Below are positions 60,425 through 64,000 of a stretch of DNA of 64,000 bases, piece after piece. The stretch comes from Ottelia alismoides. Its lineage: Eukaryota > Streptophyta > Magnoliopsida > Alismatales > Hydrocharitaceae. The stretch is from assembly GCA_037367405.1 (NCBI GenBank), contig JAZKJV010008882.1, positions 310,001-374,000 of the forward strand, in the 5' to 3' direction. Position numbers and translations under genes: made by a program. The number at the start of each line of letters is the position of its first letter. Position 1 is the stretch's first letter. Below the pieces are notes generated by a model that was not told the DNA's origin, made no database searches, and was given only the letters and a program-made list of their open reading frames with translations.

Positions 60425-61417
60425 CTAGCATGATGCAGAATAACATGGGGTGTGAAGACAACAAATTATTTAAATTTCATAGAATGAGAGCAATTATATT
60501 GTCAGAAAGCATGGTGCAAACAAAAAGTCTGATGCCTTCATGTAAGAATGAACAAAAAGAATAATAACAACCAATCACTTAGATCTATTTCCAAATGGAA
60601 CAATGCCACTGATTATGATATTTTGGTAACTAAAGCAATACTGATTGCTCTTTAATAGATGTATTGGATGAAAATTTAAAACCATCCATATTATTGTTAA
60701 AAGAAAATAAATGAAAAAGCCCATAAAATATACCTCCATTGCAAAAAATAAAAAGAACTTACAATCATTTTTCCCGACCTAGATCTAAGGGGACAGGATA
60801 GTCTTCAATAGTTTTAATTAGTGGCGTTGTTGGTATTCCTAAATTGCTCCTAAAAGGTCATCATCAAACTTTTCAGACTCAGTATTGATTAATTTTCTAT
60901 GCAAATGCCTATATATCTTACAATCATTTCTCATTAGGACTCTTCTATTTAACCTAACCGAAAGAGTCTCCCCGTATAAGGATCCCTAGGGTGACATATT
61001 TCAATAAGAAAATCTCACCCATCTTTCCACTTGACATAAGATGCAAGATGCCCCCTCCACGCCCTCCTCCAAACATCCATAATAGCCCTCCAGGATCCCT
61101 CAACGTATACTCTGCTTATTGAGGATGTTGCTTTTCATGTCGTGCAAGTGAGGAAGGACTGGATTGGAAGGAGTTTCCTCGTTGAAGAACAGAGTAGAGT
61201 CATGGAAATTGGAACAAATCTCCTCGTCAGAGAATTCTAACACGCAACATGTTGGAAGACTACAACATGTGAAACTGCTACATCTCTCCGAAGGGTCAAA
61301 TAAAGAACATCGCGGAAATATCCACACATACATAGATCTCTGAAGATAGGTCAAAGGGCCTGCCTCGAAGTGGGAACTTGTACTGGAATGCACGATCGAT
61401 GGAGAAAGGAGTCTGGT
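60425..61417 (-). other. Presumed SEC5 intron, left part
   Basis: The acceptor CTAG before the exon at 60424 marks the 3' end of this intron. I found no further SEC5 exon, nor any other gene, up to 61417. The minus-strand frame at 61100-61393 is Ser/Cys-rich without a known domain. Confidence 0.5.
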
Positions 61418-61908
61418 ATTAAGTCCAATGTTCAGGAAGGCGGTATGCGGTATTTAGTCGGAGGGGTCACTGCATAGAGAGTATGTGGTATGCGGGAGCG
61501 TATGCGGGGAGTATGTGGTTTTATGCGGTTTGGTATTTTTTATTATTAAAAATATAAATAAATTTGTAATATCATGTTAATATCCTCTAAATATTATATT
61601 CTTGATTATAATAATAAAGAATTGAAGGTACAAGGAACAAAACTATTGGGATAATAGAGTCAAGTGAGCAAAAACATCAATTGAAAGAGCATTAAGTCGG
61701 ATGTCCGAATTTAGGTTAAGGTTTAAAAAAAAGTTTATTCGAAAATCGGCCGCATAAACGGCCGCATATACGGTATACTCGGCCGAGTATGCGGCCTGGC
61801 CCACCTAGATGCCAATTTGACCATACTCAGTGCGCCAAGGCTTCCGAGTACGAGTATACGGCCGAGTATGCGGTATACTCGGCCGATTTCCTGAACACCG
61901 ATTAAGTC
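61418..61908. mobile_element. hAT-like MITE in the SEC5 intron
   Basis: The element is 61426-61900 (475 bp), flanked by identical 8-bp repeats ATTAAGTC (61418-61425 and 61901-61908). The inverted ends are CAATGTTCAGGAA and, on the other strand, CGGTGTTCAGGAA. Both sides contain GTATGCGGTAT and CGGCCGAGTATGCGG words in both orientations, so the subterminal parts can pair. No coding capacity. Confidence 0.9.
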
Positions 61909-62066
61909 TCCTCATAAGAGAACTTGAAGAAAGTGAGTCTCTCCCACACTAGTTTAGAGAATGCGTTCTTTATTCTGGAGTCCTTATGGATCTCTTTGAA
62001 TTGAGCCGCGACCATATGTCTCTGTCATACGTGGTTCACATGAAAACCATACGCCCAAATCAAGAA
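61909..62066. other. Spacer between MITE and Copia III
   Basis: Unique-looking sequence, presumably SEC5 intron or an older repeat. AAGAA (62062-62066) would be the left copy of a Copia III target duplication; its partner is outside the window. Confidence 0.4.
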
Positions 62067-62207
62067 TGTTGGGAAAAATAAGAGTTGTGTTTATTCCTTG
62101 AGCTCTAGACTCTCTTATATAGGGAGAGGTCTATTGACAAATTACATACGGTAGAAAGACGAAAAGAACAATAGATGAAAGATACAGACATAAAATAAAC
62201 TTCTACA
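62067..62207 (-). repeat. 3' LTR of Copia III
   Basis: On the minus strand it starts TGTAGAAG at 62207, after the polypurine-like GAGTAGGAG, and ends TTCCCAACA at 62067. Its 141 bases contain the block CTCCCTATATAAGAGAG with a probable TATA box. Confidence 0.8.
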
Positions 62208-62214
62208 CTCCTAC

Positions 62215-63256
62215 TCAAGATGGAGCATAGATATCTATCGTGCTCATCTTGGATAAGCACTTCTTGAAGGAACTCCGAAGTAAAGCTTTGGTAAGAATGT
62301 CTGCCGTTTGGTCTCCTGAGCTGATATGGGTTGTAGAAATGAAGCCTTTCTGGATCATATCACGAACATAATGGCAATCCACCTCAATGTGCTTTGTCCT
62401 TTCGTGAAATGCAGGGTTGTTTGCAATGAATAATGCAGCCTGATTGTCACATTTTAGTGACATGGGAAGAGGAACATCTATATGTAGATCTGCCAAAACT
62501 ACGCGAACCCACATCACTTCTGCACATGCTTGGGCCATATCTCTATACTCCGATTCAATAGTAGATCTTGTAACTACTGTTTGCTTCTTACTCTTCCATG
62601 AGACAAGTGACTCCCCAACAAATATAATAAAAGCCTGATGTAGATTTCCTATCCTATGGGCACCCGGCATAGTCTGCATCTGCGCACGCTGAGATAGTAA
62701 TAGCGCCCTCCTTCCTAAACATCAATCCTGCACCTGGAGATGACTTTAGATACCTTAGTATCATATGTATAGCGTCCATGTGTACCTGACGAGGCTGCTC
62801 CATGAACTGGCTCACTTTATTTACTGCAAATGTAATATATGGTCTGGTAATAGTAACATAAAGAAGCCTCCCTATCAGTTCTCTATATCTTCTTTTGTGA
62901 ACCTCAGTATCATCATCATGCATCTTCATGCTTGCATCCATGGGTGTAGAGGCAGGTCGACATCCAAGCATACATGTGTCACTTAGCAAGTCAGTGACAT
63001 ATTTCCTCTGAGTCATCACGAGTCCTTGTTCATTTCTTGCAAACTCCAATCCTAGGAAATATCTAAGTACTCCTAGATCCTTGGTAACCAATTCACGACC
63101 CAAGAATTCTTTTGCTCTTTCTATCCCCTGCATATCATCTCCTCTAACGAGTATATCGTCAACATATACCATAATGACAGTCATACCTCTGGTTGTCCTC
63201 TGTACAAAGAGAGAATGGTCTGCATTTGACCTTTTGAATCCTTGCTTCTCAAACAA
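62215..63256 (-). pseudogene. Copia III reverse transcriptase (palm) and RNase H
   Basis: Frame 63256-62654 starts with FEKQGFKRSNADHSLF, holds the catalytic MVYVDDILVRGDD, GVLRYFLGLEFA, RKYVTDLL, LIGRLLYVTITRP and ends DADYAGCP, the start of RNase H. Frame 62679-62215 completes RNase H with VSWKSKKQTVVTRSTIESEYR, LKCDNQAALFIANNP, RTKHIEVDCHYVRD and DILTKAL. A single frameshift near 62660 separates the two. All the main catalytic motifs remain. Confidence 0.92.
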
Positions 63257-63344
63257 ATCTGAGAGCTTTTAGAACCAAGCTCTCAGGCTCTGCTTTAGGC
63301 CATACAACGCCTTATGAAGCCTGCATACCTGTACACACTGCCCC

Positions 63345-63698
63345 TCAGCAGTAAACCCACGTGGCTGCTACATGCAAACTTCCTCCTGATGAACACCATA
63401 TAGTATTTTTGACATCCAATTGAAACATGAGCCAATCTCGAATCACAACAACAGATAAAAGAATCCGTAAGGTAGAATGACGAGCAACAGGAGAAAACGC
63501 GTCAAGACAATCTACCCCGTATGTCTGAGTAAAGCCCCGAGCAACTAGTTGAGCCTTGTACCTATCAATACTGCCATCTGCATTATGCTTCACCATAAAG
63601 ACCCACTTGCAACTCACAATAAATGACCCAGTAGGAGCTGGAACAAGACTCCAAGTACCTCTCGACTGAAGGGCGACCATCTCTTCCTCCATAACCAA
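63345..63698 (-). pseudogene. Copia III reverse transcriptase N-terminus
   Basis: The frame reads EEEMVALQSRGTWSLVPAP, SCKWVFMVKHNADGSIDRYKAQLVARGFTQTYGVDCLDAFSPVA and FQLDVKNT, the classic start of Copia RT. It breaks right after LDVKNT, and the fingers region up to 63256 is out of frame. Sequence from 63700 to the window end is the linker between integrase and RT, also broken. Confidence 0.88.
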
Positions 63699-64000
63699 AA
63701 GCCAACTACTATCAGCTAATGCCTCCTGGTGAGTCCGTGGAATATTCTCAGCAGATAAAGCAACTAAACCTCCTGGAATCTCCCTTCAGACGCTCAAAGG
63801 TAACATGAGAGGCAATCGGATATGGAGCACATGACCTCTTCTGCTTTCTCAGTGCAATTAGCAAATCAAGTTCGGCATCAGTTGTACCACCATCCGTGTC
63901 ATCCCCTACCTGCTCCTACAGAGAAATACCGTCAATCCAATCATTAGAAATAATGTTATCAGAACAAACCTGGGGCATGCTTGATGATTGGCCATGATCA

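Larger units (their letters stand above)
62067..64000 (-). mobile_element. Copia III retrotransposon, minus strand, 3' half
   Basis: Read on the minus strand it continues from beyond the window through RT and RNase H to a short 3' LTR. It is a different lineage from Copia I: RNase H ends DILTKALLRSSFKKCLSKM and the LTR is only 141 bp. Coding is fairly well kept but has frame breaks at about 63345 and 62654. The integrase, gag and 5' LTR lie to the right of the window. Confidence 0.92.

Overview
The window is nuclear DNA of a flowering plant. The evidence is an intact plant-type actin gene with a leader intron and four coding exons, the last five exons of the exocyst gene SEC5, and a dense nest of plant transposons with almost no other coding sequence. 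The AT-rich, repeat-packed layout suggests a large TE-rich genome. A non-grass monocot is possible, but the sequence does not settle it.

Positions 1-22735 are nested Ty3/gypsy elements of the non-chromodomain Tat/Athila type. Element 1 (+) enters in mid reverse transcriptase, has broken RT, RNase H and integrase, a long 3' noncoding tail with hairpin polypurine-like repeats, and a 3' LTR from 4711 to about 7540. It lies inside the protease region of an older element 2 (about 7541-13005), whose LTR starts at 13006. That LTR carries an outward-facing pair of LTR ends (15384-16899) and a truncated Copia LTR (16954-18077). An opposite-strand gypsy LTR fills about 19824-22735 and cuts off the 3' LTR of Copia I (-, 22736-28403). 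Copia I is degenerate and holds a hAT MITE in its integrase.

Positions 28404-34402 hold the actin gene (-, coding 29570-30972, TATA near 31990), with a hAT MITE about 480 bp upstream and a second, unrelated hAT MITE further on. Positions 34403-38166 are a CACTA element with GGGACGGT subterminal repeats and unidentified open frames.

Positions 38167-54190 hold a second copy of the minus-strand gypsy LTR. It contains a 9-bp-TSD Mutator-like MITE and is split by a very young 10.6-kb Copia-type element (42833-53454, TSD TTTAG). That element's two 2.66-kb LTRs are about 99.5% identical while its pol region is wrecked, so it was probably mobilised in trans. Its LTR is an array of short inverted repeats, nearly all with a 3-nt spacer. 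Comparison with the older LTR fragment at 16954-18077 shows paired changes in both arms of at least two of them. This is the most unusual pattern I found.

Positions 54190-64000 hold a probable Pack-MULE carrying broken pieces of a plastid pyruvate dehydrogenase E2 gene (about 55690-56110, -), a hAT MITE, SEC5 (-, 58679-60424 visible), another hAT MITE in the upstream SEC5 intron, and Copia III (-, 62067 to the window end), which probably sits in the same intron. Only actin and SEC5 look like functioning host genes.
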